DNA of 64,000 nt from Lolium rigidum (lineage: Eukaryota; Streptophyta; Magnoliopsida; Poales; Poaceae), in contig NC_061511.1 in NCBI RefSeq assembly GCF_022539505.1, forward strand, positions 29,708,620 to 29,772,619, read 5' to 3'. Every line of letters begins with the position of its first letter. The first letter of the stretch is position 1. Below, piece by piece: positions 47,373-58,427 of the stretch. The notes beneath the pieces were generated by a model that made no database searches, was not told the origin of the DNA, and saw only the letters and a program-made list of their open reading frames with translations. The translations under genes were made by a program, and so were the position numbers.

Positions 47373-48973
47373 TGATGCGCGTGAGACACACGTCCGTTGG
47401 GAACCCCAAGAGGAAGGTGTGATGTGCACAGCAGTAAGTTTTCCCTCGAAAGAAACCAAGGTTTATCGAACCGAGTAGGAGCCAAGAAGCACGTTGAAGG
47501 TTGTTGGTGGCGGAGTGTAGTGCGGCGCAACACCGGGGATTCCGGCGCCAACGTGGAACCTGCACAACACAATCACAGTACTTTGCCCCAACGTAACGGT
47601 GAGGTTGTCAATCTCACCGGCTTGCTTGTAAACAAAGGATTAGATGTATAGTGTGGATGATGATGTTTGTTTGCGAAGAACGAGTAAAGAACAATTGCAG
47701 TAGATTGTATTTCAGATGTAAAGAATAGGACCGGGGTCCACAGTTCACTAGTGGTGTCTCTCCCATAAGATAAACGAGATGTTGGGTGAACAAATTACAG
47801 TTGGGCAATTGACAAATAAAGAAGGCATAACAATGCACATACATATATCATGATAAGTACTATGAGATTTAATCGGGGCATTACGACAAAGTACATAGAC
47901 CGCTATCCGAGCATGCATCTATGCCTAAAAAGTCCACTTTCGAGGTTATCATCCGAACCCCTTCCGGTATTAAGTTGTAAACAACAGACAATTGCATTAA
48001 GTATGGTGCGTAATGTAATCAACACAAATATCCTTAGACAAAGCATCGATGTTTTATCCCTAGTGGCAACAGCACATCCACAACCTTAGAACTTTCTGTC
48101 ACAGTTCCAAATTTAATGGAGGCATGAACCCACTATCGAGCATAAATACTCCCTCTTGGAGTCACAAGTATCAACTTGGCCAGAGCCTCTACTAGAAACG
48201 GAGAGCATGCAAGAACATAAACAACATATATGATAGATTGATAATCAACTTGACATAATATTCAATATTCATCGGATCCCAACAAACACAACATGTAGCA
48301 TTACAAATAGATGATCTTGATCATGATAGGCAGCTCACAAGATCTAACATGATAGCACAATGAGGAGAAAACAACCATCTAGCTACTGCTATGGACCCAT
48401 AGTCCAGGGGTGGACTACTCACACATCGATCCGGGGCGATCATGGCGATGAAGAGACCTCCGGGAGATGATTCCCCTCTCCGACGGGGTGCCGGAGGCGA
48501 TCTCCTGAATCCCCCGAGATGGGATTGGCGGCGGCTGCGTCTCTGGAAGGTTTTCCATATCGTGGCTCTCGGTACTGGGGGTTTCGCGACGAAGACTATA
48601 TGTAGGCGGAAGGGCAGGTCAAGGGGCGTCACGAGGGGCCCACACAGTAGGCCGGCGCGGCCAGGGCTTGGGCCGCGCCGCCCTGTTGTGTGGCCACCTC
48701 GTGGCCCCACTTCGTTTCCTCTTCGGACTTACGGAAGCTTCGTGGAAAAATAGGCCCCTGGGCGTTGATTTCGTCCAATTCCGAGAATATTTCCTTACTA
48801 GGATTTCTGAAACCAAAAACAGCAGAAAACAGCAACTGGCTCTTCGGCATCTCGTCAATAGGTTAGTGTCGGAAAATGCATAATAATGACATATAATGTG
48901 TATAAAACATGTGAGTATCATCATAAAAGTAGCATGGAACATAAGAAATTATAGATACGTTTGGGACGTATCA
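47373..48973 (-). repeat. 5' LTR of the third Gypsy element
   Basis: 1601 bp, TGATACGTCCC to CACGCGCATCA on the minus strand, the same family as 1528-3123. The right flank begins ATCAT, a possible TSD whose partner was lost with the truncated LTR. Confidence 0.9.
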
Positions 48974-49405
48974 ATCATGCAAAACAATTATGCTATCTTT
49001 TTGCATAAACAATTAGAGCATGTCAAATGTGATTTATGAGAATTGGAATCAACTCAAAATCAATTCTAGATAATTTTTAATAATTATTTGAAGTTAGAAA
49101 AGGCCCTGCCTTGTTATTTTTGCTATTTGAATTCTACAAACAATCTGCAAGTGAGACCAGTGGCATTGTTTAGATAATTTCATGGGCTTTCCAAATATAT
49201 AAAATTTGTCAAATTTGGTTCAGTGGATTTTATTTTATTTTAAACTTGAACAAGCATCTGCCAAGGAAATTTGAAATAAACAGAAATTCAGTTTTTGAAT
49301 TGGTGGGCTTGGCGGGAAGACGAAGTGGGCTAAACGGGCGAAAACTAGATGGGGTGGCCCAGCAGCGTGACTCGCACGCGCGGGCCGCCTGACAGGGTGG
49401 GTGAA
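48974..49405 (-). repeat. Inverted fragment of the TGTAACACC-type LTR sequence
   Basis: Read on the minus strand it is homologous to 34480-34930 (for example AATAACAAGGCAG, CTTCAAATAATTATTAAAAA). It was therefore the sequence into which the third Gypsy element and the element at 49406 inserted. Confidence 0.7.
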
Positions 49406-50812
49406 TGGACCGTAGCGAACAAGAGGGGGGGGTGAATGGCGCTACGGCAAGTTTTAACCTTTTTCAAGTTTTAGCGCAACGGAAGGTAAAGGTGATAACT
49501 TTTGCAATAGCGGTGTTCCTACAAAGTTGCTAGGACATGTGCAACAAGTAAAGGAAACAACAAGATAGTAAGGGTAAGGAGCGAGACAACCGGAGGGCGC
49601 GGAGGCGAGGTTTGTTTACCACAGTTCCTTCCACAACAGGAAGTACGTCTGCGTTGAGGAGGTGCTAGTCTCACACAAGAGACTAGACGGCCACACCACG
49701 AAGGAAGGCCTCACCTTCTTTCTCGAGAGAGCTCCACGGAGGTGCTCTCCCTCTTCCACTAAGGCACCGGTCGAGGCGGTGATTCCTTCACAAGGTTGGG
49801 GCGAGCTCCACACACAAGGATGCTCCCAACACCCTATGGAGCTAGTACATCACCAAGCTAGACTCCATAGCTGCACATCTCCAATGCTCCACCATAGGAA
49901 CCCATCTCCAAGGCTCCACCAAAGGAACCCTTCCAATGCTCCACCAAGAAGCTCTTCCACCAAAGGAACCCTAACACCCAGATCCACTAAGGACTACCAC
50001 GAATTGGTGAACTTTCTCTCGGTAGAATGATATATCGGGGTCTCCTCCACCACCTCTCAAAGTATGAGCAAGATTGATTGGGTAGGGAGAGAGATCCACT
50101 AAGTTTGAGCTCAGCAACAATGGAGGAGAGAGAGAGAAGAGCTGAAGCTGGCTGGAGAAGAAGGGGCCTTTATATAGGTCCCTCCAAATCCAACCGTTAC
50201 CTGCTGTTTTTGCCTAAGCGGTACTACCGCTTCCTGGAGCGGTACTACCGCTCTGAGTTCGAATCCCCACTGAACTCGTCCACGTGGACACGTTGCGGTA
50301 CTACCGCTTGCGGTACCGCTCGAGGTACCGCAACAGGGTCCAGAGCTTACTGGACTCGAAGCGGTACCGAACCGGTACCACAGCGGTACGACCGTAACGC
50401 GTTACGGTACTTGAGCGGTACCGTGGGCGGTACTACCGCTCTCAAGCGGTACTACCGCTCATGGTACCGTAAAGGTACCGTAACGTGTTCTGTGGGACAT
50501 TTCCATGTGCAATCCTCAGAGCGGTATCTCGGGCGGTATCAGTAGGGTAGCGGTACTACCGCTGCTGGTACCGGTAGTACCGCTATGGCTAAAGCAGCTT
50601 TTTCCTCTTTTCCTCTCCTACCATGTTACCTCACGACACACACACAAAACCAGAAAACCTAAGATCTACGCTTCAGTCTTCCGATCATAGTGTGTTCAGC
50701 GAGGGCACCGTACACCTACAAATCCATCAAAGATAATCTTTGTGCACGGTTAGAATTTTTCGAGTGTTGTTATCAAACACACAAAACAAGAGTCATAGAT
50801 CTTGCTCTTACA
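49406..50812 (-). repeat. 3' LTR of a minus-strand LTR retroelement
   Basis: On the minus strand it starts TGTAAGAGCAAGATC right after the polypurine tract AAAAAGGGGGAGAT (50813-50826) and ends GCTACGGTCCA at 49406, 1407 bp with TG...CA ends. A TATA box (TATATAAA on the minus strand, 50169-50176) lies centrally. It contains the palindrome array at 50218-50586. The superfamily is not settled; AGGGGGAGA tracts before the LTR occur in both Copia and unclassified grass elements. Confidence 0.72.
50218..50586. repeat. Array of GCGGTACTACCGC palindromes
   Basis: Six exact copies of the near-palindrome GCGGTACTACCGC occur (first at 50218-50230 and 50239-50251; last near 50552). There are also many GCGGTACC/GGTACCGC half-sites and variants such as GGTACCGTAA and GGTAGTACCGCT. 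The copies are unevenly spaced and both orientations occur. Confidence 0.9.
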
Positions 50813-51502
50813 ATCTCCCCCTTTTTGGTGTTTGATGACAACACACGAATTTACAATAATTCATAGGATATTATGATAAGGTATATGATTTGTAAGAGTA
50901 GACGAAGCTCCCCCTAGATGTGTGCATATTTAGAATATGCATTTGAATACAAATGCACACATCCTAGAGAGAAATTCCCCCTAGATTCTACAAACCAAGC
51001 ATACGTGCTAAGAAGAACATATGACAAGATCATATAGCACAAGCACACTATGGAGGCAAGTATAAGTGCATATAGGAGAGTTTGGGTGAAACTTTTCATA
51101 CCTTTGCCTTGAGAGAAAACCCAAACTCATAATAATAAAAGCCTCCATAGGATTGATGTAGCCAATCAAGGATAAATAGTGAAGACCATTAAGCTACGAA
51201 CGATTAAGTCTTAATACAAACGGGGGATCGGGAGATCCACAAATAGAGTAGCGAGCACACATACGAATAAAGTTCCAAATAACTAGGGAAAGATTTGATG
51301 CCAAGGCCGAAAGAACCAAAACGAAGCACCAAGCCCTTGGCATCCCCATGCAAATTCCCGTCCCTAATAGATCAACTTCTCCCCCTTTGGCATCGAGACA
51401 CCAAAAAGGGAGAAGGAGCATACTAACGCCCCGAGGGTATCACTCGTCATCATCATCCTCATCGTTGTCATCTTCATCCTCGTCGCCCTCATCCTCAACG
51501 TC
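50813..51502 (-). mobile_element. Internal part of the same LTR retroelement, truncated
   Basis: On the minus strand it ends in the polypurine tract beside the LTR. At the far end, 51438-51502, is the C-terminus of a frame with an extremely acidic tail (DEGDEDEDDNDEDDDDE, stop 51438), followed by a CCAAAGGGGGAGAAG spacer of the kind that surrounds such ORFs in grass retroelements. The rest of the element was displaced when the Gypsy element inserted at 51503. Confidence 0.5.
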
Positions 51503-51887
51503 TGACATAGGCACACCCAATGGGCCTGCCGAAAGTGGTACCCGGGGTTTAATGAAGGCCCACGACTCGAAGAATAAGAAGAATCGGAAGCCCAAGTTGT
51601 TACTAAGGAAAGCTAGAGTTGTTTTAGGAGATGATGTTTGTAATCTTGCGGGATGAGTTAGAAACCTTCCCGGACTCTGTAACTTGTACAATACGAATCC
51701 CTCGGCTCCACCTCGTATATAGGGGGGGTCGAGGGACAAAGAAAGCATCGAATCTACTGTCAACACAACCCTAGTTTTTATGTTGTCGAGCACTTTTCGG
51801 CTGAAACCTTCGAGATCTACTTGCCCTCTACATCCAACGAAACCCTAGTCTACAATCCGTAGGCATTGACAAGTTAATCCCTTGTCA
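51503..51887 (+). repeat. 5' LTR of a Gypsy retrotransposon
   Basis: Begins TGACATAGGCACACCC and ends CCCTTGTCA, 385 bp. TATATA at 51716-51721 is followed by a GGGTCGAGGGAC leader. The primer-binding site TTGGCGCCGACCGTGGGGAT follows at 51889. The left flank is ACGTC. The right LTR is not in the window, probably lost in or beyond the gap. Confidence 0.85.
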
Positions 51888-51888
51888 A

Positions 51889-51908
51889 TTGGCGCCGACC
51901 GTGGGGAT
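51889..51908 (+). other. Primer-binding site
   Basis: TTGGCGCCGACCGTGGGGAT directly after the LTR, the standard primer-binding site of this widespread grass Gypsy group. It marks the start of the internal region and the plus orientation. Confidence 0.8.
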
Positions 51909-51934
51909 TTAGAGGTTGCAAGGAGCTGATCTCG

Positions 51935-52684
51935 ATGGCACGTCCAGAATCATCAACTTCGTCGGTAGCAAGCAATACGATGGATCGAGGTAAACGGGAA
52001 AAAACTGATCTAGTCGATTTTATTCCTCACCCGCCCTCCCGTTTGGATGCATGTGCGTATCTGGAGGAGCCCATCGTCATGACGTTCGAAGAATTCCGAT
52101 TTAGCGTCAACAAGGAAGGGTCTTATCGTCTCGAAGTTCCGATCTCGTCGGAATTTTCAGCGATCGATTCTGACTTTTCATCGAGCAATGAAGAACTTTT
52201 GTCGCCACGCTTCATCAACACCAAGGCAGGCGGAAAGCTCGCCAAGATATTCAGCGACACATCCTTCGGGTCGTCTGCGGACTCCTTTATAAGCAGCGAT
52301 TCCGATAGCGTCGGCAGCTTCAACTTCATCGACAAATCTGCTGCCTTTGGAAAGGTCTTCACCAATCTTCATGATGGTGTCACCAATCCTGACAAAAATC
52401 AACACCCAAAATATCATCAAGTCTATGCAATCGAGGAGGCAAGCCGAGCAGCACTAGAGACGTCAGAGACTTTCGACAATTTGGGAAACCCATACGTCGA
52501 TCCCGCTGATCTCAGAAGAGGCCTAGGCACTAAATATGTCGGGTCTTCACCTCGAGAAAGAGTCCAACTCCCGCAAGCAGCATGGGATAGAGCCGCAAGA
52601 GCCATGGACGGTTCAGAACCAATGACCACAACTGCTACTGGCGAGAAGAATTACAAGCTTATCAATATAGACTTGCTCGTGTGA
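51935..52684 (+). pseudogene. Gypsy gag, N-terminal part
   Basis: An open frame of 249 codons from an ATG 27 nt after the primer-binding site (MARPESSTSSVASNTMDRGK). It contains the Ser/Asp-rich segment SSADSFISSDSDSVGSFNFID and SRAALETSETFDN. The family's reading frame then leaves this one near 52665 (a frameshift), so the last residues INIDLLV are not native. This gag N-terminal region has no enzymatic motif. Confidence 0.7.
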
Positions 52685-53169
52685 GTAGGGAGCTGGAAAA
52701 ACAAACGGCTTCCTTAAACGGGAGAAAGGAGGCAGCTTCACGTGTCAAGCGAGGCGGAAGAGCAGAACTAAGCCGACAATCAGGAACCTCGGGAGATAGT
52801 CATAGAGAAGCTCGGAGAAGAGCAAGATCTCGACTGCAAAATATACCCGAAGCAGAGAGGGAGCATCTGGTTCAAAACCTCGACATGTCTTTCATGACGA
52901 TCGACACCAGGGGAAATATTATCCCTAAAACACCGAAGGCTGGGTACATGGCAACGCAAGCTTATATCCTCGCGTCCGAGACCACCCACGGGGATCCGAG
53001 AGAAGCGTTGTTCAACATGGCAATGGCAGGAGTTGGAGTCATGGGAACTGACATTCACACACTACACCTCCCGGAAAGGCGCAGAGGCAAAATAGTCCAC
53101 GACCCAGCTGCAGGTAGTGCAAGATCCACCGAGGAACAAGTGGAGCAAGAGATACAACGGCTCAAGTAA
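52660..53169 (+). pseudogene. Gypsy gag, middle part in a shifted frame
   Basis: Continues gag in the next frame with YRLARVSRELEKQ, then a basic region (REARRRARSRL), NLDMSFMTIDTRGNIIPKTP and LHLPERRRGKIVHDPAAG. A stop TAA at 53167 results from another frameshift. The homologous sequence carries on as VRVDRARQERREHRHSPE. Confidence 0.7.
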
Positions 53170-54290
53170 GAGTAGACAGAGCGCGGCAAGAAAGAAGAGA
53201 ACATCGGCATTCACCAGAAGTAGCCGATGAAGATCTGTGCGGACTCCCGTGCTTTACGAGACGAGTCCGAAAAACTCGAGTCCCGTCAGGGTTCAAGCTA
53301 CCCGAAAATTTCAAGAAATTCGACGGTTTACAGGATCCTAAAGATTGGCTCGTTGACTATCTAGAGATGGTGAAGTTGATAGGAGGAACCGGGAGGCAGC
53401 GACTATGCAAAGCATCCAGGGTACATACGAGTGGAGAGCAGCACGATCTCGGATAAAGAAACTTTCCCCAGGTTCTATCGACAAGCGGGATAGTTTCGAG
53501 GACATCTTCGTGAAAAAAATTCCGGTCCACTGCAAGAAACCGGCATCCTTTGGAAGAGTTGAGGGCGTGTAGACAAAAACACGGCGAATCTATGAGAAAA
53601 TATATACGGAGGTGGAACATCATCAAAAACTCGGCGAGAAGATATATCGACGAGAGGGCAATAGATGCGTTCGTGGCGGGGAATTCGACGAGGAGATTTT
53701 GTCGAGGACCTAGGAAGAACTAACCCAAAAACAATATCGGCATTGATGGAAACGAGCAAACAAGTGGGCAGATGGAGAAGATGCTATACATAACAAGCGA
53801 CACGAAGTCGCTAGAGGAGGACCGCGATCGAAATTTTCAAAATAGAAGGCGATTTTCTCGCCGGTTCTACAACAATGATGCTCCTGGCCACATATCGAGC
53901 CGGGTTAGAGGAAACTGCGGAGGAAGCAACCAAGATAATTACCAAAGAAGTAACGAGCAACAAGGCGACAACGGAGGTGACTACCGCGGTAATAGGCAAA
54001 ATAGTGGACCAAGGTTTCGGAGACCATATGTGTCCCCAGGAAATGATGAACGGACCATGCCGAGATGCATTTCTACCTTGATAATAATGGGAAGAAGCGG
54101 TCAGGACATCTGCGGAAGGATTGTCGGAATTTTCCAAGCAATGTTGCGAGCCGCGGGGATGGCCAACGCTCAAGCGATGAATAGAAACCCCCGGGGGCCA
54201 AGAAGTGAGATACACCTCCCACCTCCTCCCACGATTACGGACAAAAATGCGACACCAGCTCGAGAATAGCGGCGGCACCACAACCACCTC
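53170..54290 (+). pseudogene. Gypsy gag capsid and zinc-knuckle region, decayed
   Basis: The Retrotrans_gag-type capsid sequence is readable in changing frames: KLPENFKKFDGLQDPKDWL, AARSRIKKLSPGSI, DSFEDIFVKKI. It is followed by ANKWADGEDAIHNKR and an Asn/Arg/Gly-rich tail around 53800-54060. A CCHC knuckle would be expected near 54050-54130; only a damaged version is visible (HFYLDNNGKKRSGH..KDC.NF). Several stops and shifts make it non-functional. Confidence 0.65.
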
Positions 54291-54387
54291 CATATATTGA
54301 CCTAACTCTAATGGTGCGGTCTTGATGATTCAAAAAGCCAAGCCATCCTAACAGGGCGCGAGAAAGTAATTTCGCGACAAGTATTCA

Positions 54388-54930
54388 ATGCGAGAAAAGA
54401 TGCCTCCACCAACGATCGAGTACCTAAATTGGTCGGGACGAGGACATTGGCTTCACAATTGCGGATCACCCACAGCCAGGTTCCTCGGCCCGGGGCAATC
54501 CGCACTTATCTTACCCGCGATAATTGCTGGTTTTGACGTGTTGAGAGTCTTCATAGATGGCGGCGACAGCTCAAACCTTATGTCGTGAGATACATTAAGG
54601 AAGATGAACATATCCCTGGAAAATTTAGCACCAAGCGATACACGTTTCACGGGATCACGCTGGAGAAACCAAGTTATCCGTTGGGCAAGATCAATCTCGA
54701 CATTCCCGGTTTGGGACCGAGAAAACTACGGGATAGAGAAATTGGAGTTTGAAGTCGTGGATTTCCCATCGCAATATCACGCTTTGTTGGGACGACCAGC
54801 ATATGCCAGGTTTATGACGGTACCTCACTACACGTACTTATTGTGGAGGTTGCCTGGACCCAAAGGACCAATCATAGTCAAAGGAAGCTTTGCGTTAGCT
54901 GACAAGTGCGGCAGAGATTTTCATCAATTG
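54388..54930 (+). pseudogene. Gypsy aspartic-protease region, runs into the gap
   Basis: Contains PAIIAGFDVLRVFIDGGDSS, the protease active-site region. The family usually reads D-G-G-S-S here, so a point change is likely. A stop at 54586 breaks the frame. Downstream come EKLEFEVVDFPSQYHALLGR and PAYARFMTVPHYTYL, the conserved stretch between protease and reverse transcriptase. The reverse transcriptase itself is not visible because the N gap begins at 54933. Confidence 0.75.
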
Positions 54931-54932
54931 TC

Positions 54933-55032
54933 NNNNNNNNNNNNNNNNNNNNNNNNNNNNNNNNNNNNNNNNNNNNNNNNNNNNNNNNNNNNNNNNNNNN
55001 NNNNNNNNNNNNNNNNNNNNNNNNNNNNNNNN
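54933..55032. other. Assembly gap of 100 N
   Basis: Exactly 100 N, the conventional placeholder for a gap of unknown size. The left side is Gypsy protease sequence. The right side (55033-55049) belongs to the FAR1-type gene, so the junction of two elements and probably many kilobases are missing. Confidence 0.98.
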
Positions 55033-55049
55033 CGAGGAAGGTATCCATG
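55033..55049 (-). pseudogene. Short continuation of the FAR1-type gene beyond the solo LTR
   Basis: These 17 bases lie between the gap and the solo LTR. Joined across one copy of the CCATG duplication to 56835, the minus strand reads on from RKHVIM into DTFL without a stop. The remainder is hidden in the gap. Confidence 0.5.
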
Positions 55050-56834
55050 TGAAGGAGATATGCCCTAGAGGCAATAATAAAGTGGTTATTATTTATATCT
55101 TTATGTTTATGATAAATGTTTATATATCATGCTATAATTGTATTAACCGAAACATTAGTACATGTGTGATATGTAGACAAACAAAGAAGTCCCTAGTATG
55201 CCTCTTAAACTAGCTTGTTGATTAATGGATGATTAGTTTCATAATCATGAACATTGGATGTTATTAATAACAAGGTTATGTCATTGTATGAATGATATAA
55301 TGGACACACCCAATTAAGCGTAGCATAAGATCTCGTCATTAAGTTATTTGCTATAAGCTTTCGATTCATAATTACCTAGTCCTTATGACCATGAGATCAT
55401 GTAAATCACTTATACCGGAAAGGTACTTTGATTACACCAAACACCACTGCGTAAATGGGTGGCTATAAAGGTGGGATTAAGTATCCGGAAAGTATGAGTT
55501 GAGGCATATGGATCAATAGTGGGATTTGTCCATCCCGATGACGGATAGATATACTCCGGGCCCTCTCGGTGGAATGTCGTCTAATGTCTTGCAAGCATAT
55601 GAATGAGTTCATAAGAGACCACATACCACGGTACGAGTAAAGAGTACTTGTCAGGAGACGAGGTTGAACAAGGTATAGAGTGATACCGAAGATCAAATCT
55701 CGGACAAGTAAAATATCGCGAGACAAAGGGAATTGGTATTGTATGTGAATGGTTCATTCGATCACTAAAGTCATCGTTGAATATGTGGGAGCCATTATGG
55801 ATCTCCGGATCCCGCTATTGGTTATTGGTCGAGTGAGTACTCAACCATGTCCGCATAGTTCTCGAACCGTAGGGTGACACACTTAAAGTTGGATGTTGAA
55901 ATGGTAGTTCTTGAATATGGAATGAAGTTGGAATATTTGTTCGGAGTCCCGGATGTGATCCCGGACATCACGAGGAGTTCCGGAATGGTCCGGAGAATAA
56001 GATTCATATATAGGATGTCATTTTATATGAATAAAATGTCGCGGAAGGTTCTATGGAAGGTTCTAGAAGGTTCTAGAAAAGTCCGGAAGAAACCACCAAG
56101 GAAGGTGGAGTCCACAAGGGACTCCACCTCCATGGCCGGCCAGCCCTAGTGGGGGTGGAGTCCCAAGTGGACTCCACCATAGGGGGCCGGCCACCCCCAC
56201 ATGGGAGGTGGGAATCCCACCTTTGGGTGGGAGTCCTAGTTGGGCTAGGTTTGCCCCCTCCTATGGAAGGTTTTGGTTTCGGGTCTTATTCGAAGACTTG
56301 GACACCAACACTTGGGATCCACCTATATAATGAGGGGCCAAGGGAGGGGGCCGGCCACCCCAAAGACCATAGCTTGGCCGCCCCCTTGAGTGGCCGGCCA
56401 CCCCTCCCAAACCCTAGCTTTGCTCCTCCACTTCATATTACCCGGTTTGCTTAGCGAAGCTCCGCCGGACTTCTACACCGCCACCGACACCACGCCGTCG
56501 TGCTGTCGGATTCAAGAGGAGCTACTACTTCCGCTGCCCGCTGGAACGGGAGGTGGACGTCGTCTTCATCAACAACCGAACGTGTGACCGAGTACGGAGG
56601 TGCTGCCCGTTCGTGGCGCCGGAACCGATCGTGATCAAGATCTTCTACGCGCTTTTGCAAGCGGCAAGTGAACGTCTACCGCAGCAACAAGAGCCTCATC
56701 TTGTAGGCTTTGGAATCTCTTCAAGGGTGAGACTCGATACCCCCTCGTTGCTACCGTCTTCTAGATTGCATCTTGGCTTGGATTGCGTGTTCGCGGTAGG
56801 AAAATTTTTGTTTTCTATGCAACGTTATCCTACA
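55050..56834 (+). repeat. Copia solo LTR (BARE/Angela-like), TSD CCATG
   Basis: Begins TGAAGGAGATATGCCC and ends CGTTATCCTACA, 1785 bp, collinear with the solo LTR at 32164-33886. CCATG flanks both sides (55045-55049 and 56835-56839), which proves a simple insertion followed by LTR-LTR recombination. TATA-like TATATAAT lies at 56324-56331. GC-rich frames at 56149-56660 are LTR sequence. Confidence 0.92.
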
Positions 56835-58078
56835 CCATGATCACATGCTTCCTAACCCCAGCTGCTGCCAATGCTAATATCTCCGCTTTCTGGAAATCTT
56901 TTATCCTCCTATGTGACCATAAAAATGGGCTCTCGCTCGGTTCTGCACACTTATGATTGTGCTTGTAAACAAATTTTGCAACTCGCCAAACCCCCGAACC
57001 TCTATCAAGCTTCACATCCAACTCCGCTTTACAATTGCAACGTGACAAAGGTCTCAACCTACGAGTGCGGTTGTCCATAGTCGAAACTTGCTGTTACGTT
57101 TTCCTTCCCGAGAACACACAAACCGCCTTCTCGCGAACTATTTTGTTAGCACCCTTAGTCTCTTTGAACTTGAACTTTCTTACACCGAATCCCTCTTGTC
57201 GAGCATATCCATTATAAAAAGTATATGCAGCTGCCTCGGACACAAAGGTCTTCTCCATTACTTCCCAATGAAACTTTCTCTTTTCTTCTCGTATCACTCT
57301 CATCTTCATCCTCTCGATCCATTCTTTTTCTTACCAACTGATTTCACCTGCATGCACAATTGGATAACATTTAAAACAATTTTTTTAACGCCATGGCCGC
57401 GAGTCATACAACGAATAAATTCATAAATCTTACATGTCTTCTTCTAACAGGTTCTTCTATAGTCTCCAAGTCTGAATCACCGTAATAGTCGTAAGAAGAA
57501 TTATCGCCAACTAAGACCTGACCAAACAAGAAATATTAACGGCCATGTCACCACTATATAAAATGCATTGTTCAGTTATTAAATATAAATTAAACATACA
57601 TATCACCTAATAAAATTAAAATGCATACCTCATCAACAAAACCACAGTCCAATCTCTCGTCATCGCTTGCCTCCTCCGAACATCACTCCGAATCTAATTC
57701 ATTTTAAACCATGTCAACATCAATTCACATTAGCAGACATTCCATATTTTTATGCAATCACACAATTATTACTACAAACTCACATTATCAGTGTCAACAT
57801 CTTCTTCTTGCTCTACATTATCATCTTCTACATCAACACCATCCGCATCCATCTATTAGCAAAAATATGCACAATCAGTATTTAACTACTTACATGCAAG
57901 TACTAAATAAAACTAGTACTTCCGTTTCACTCACACTTTCGTCGACATCATCGTCTCCCAAACTTTGTTCATCTTCACGAGGTGCATTATAGTTGGCAGA
58001 CGAAATATTGAATTCCTCTTCATCTGTATTTCCGCTTTCGTACTCCATTGAACTTGCACTCAAATCTGAAACGTCCAT
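56835..58078 (-). pseudogene. FAR1/FHY3-type DNA-binding gene (MULE-related), broken
   Basis: Exon 1 (58078-57920, 53 codons) starts MDVSDLSASSMEYESGN and is acidic. Exon 2 (57852-57784) encodes DGVDVEDDNVEQEEDVD. Exon 3 near 57640-57700 contains SEEASDDERLDCGFVDE with an in-frame TGA. Exon 4 near 57440-57520 encodes VLVGDNSSYDYYGDSDLETI. Exon 5 (from about 57320) carries the FAR1 zinc-finger domain: FVSEAAAYTFYNGYARQEGF, RRLRPLSRCNCKAEL, VWRVAKFVYKHNH. Two compensating frameshifts around 57065-57125 enclose a TAA stop inside the domain. FAR1-type proteins derive from Mutator-like transposases; the transposase and SWIM domains would follow but are cut off by the solo LTR and the gap. Confidence 0.78.
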
Positions 58079-58250
58079 CGCCTGTTCAAAGTAACAACCA
58101 AAATAAGTACATCTCAAAAAAGGAGCTCGAAACCCAAACCCTAACATCAACCAAATCATGAACATGCAATTACTTTACCTACCACGAACCAACAATGATC
58201 CGCCAAACCCTAACGCCGCCTGTAGCAGCAGAAACAACCCGCGTGCGATC

Positions 58251-58424
58251 CTTGCCCAGCCTCCTCGTCGCCGGATCCACCTCCCGCCTCCACGTCCGAC
58301 CTTGCACAGCCTCCTCGTCGCAGGATCCGCTTCCCGCCTCCACGTCCGACCTTGCCCCAGACTCCTCGTCGCCGGATCCGCCTCCCGCCTCCACGTCCGA
58401 CCTTGCCCAGAATCCTCGTCGCCG
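58251..58424. repeat. 50-bp minisatellite upstream of the FAR1-type gene
   Basis: Units start at 58251, 58301, 58351 and 58402 (the last partial), containing CTCCTCGTCGCCGGATCC and CGCCTCCACGTCCGACC. It lies 170 bp upstream of the gene's ATG, in the likely 5' UTR or promoter. Confidence 0.92.
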
Positions 58425-58427
58425 TGC

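Larger units (their letters stand above)
42605..48973 (-). mobile_element. Athila-like Gypsy element, third copy, one LTR truncated
   Basis: 5' LTR 47373-48973 is complete. 3' LTR 42605-43992 lacks the 211 bp that correspond to 47373-47583. The internal region 43993-47372 carries a broken gag. A primer-binding site of the GGCGCCGTTG type lies at 47345-47360. The truncated LTR abuts the second element directly at 42604/42605 with no remnant on the other side of that element. Confidence 0.85.
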
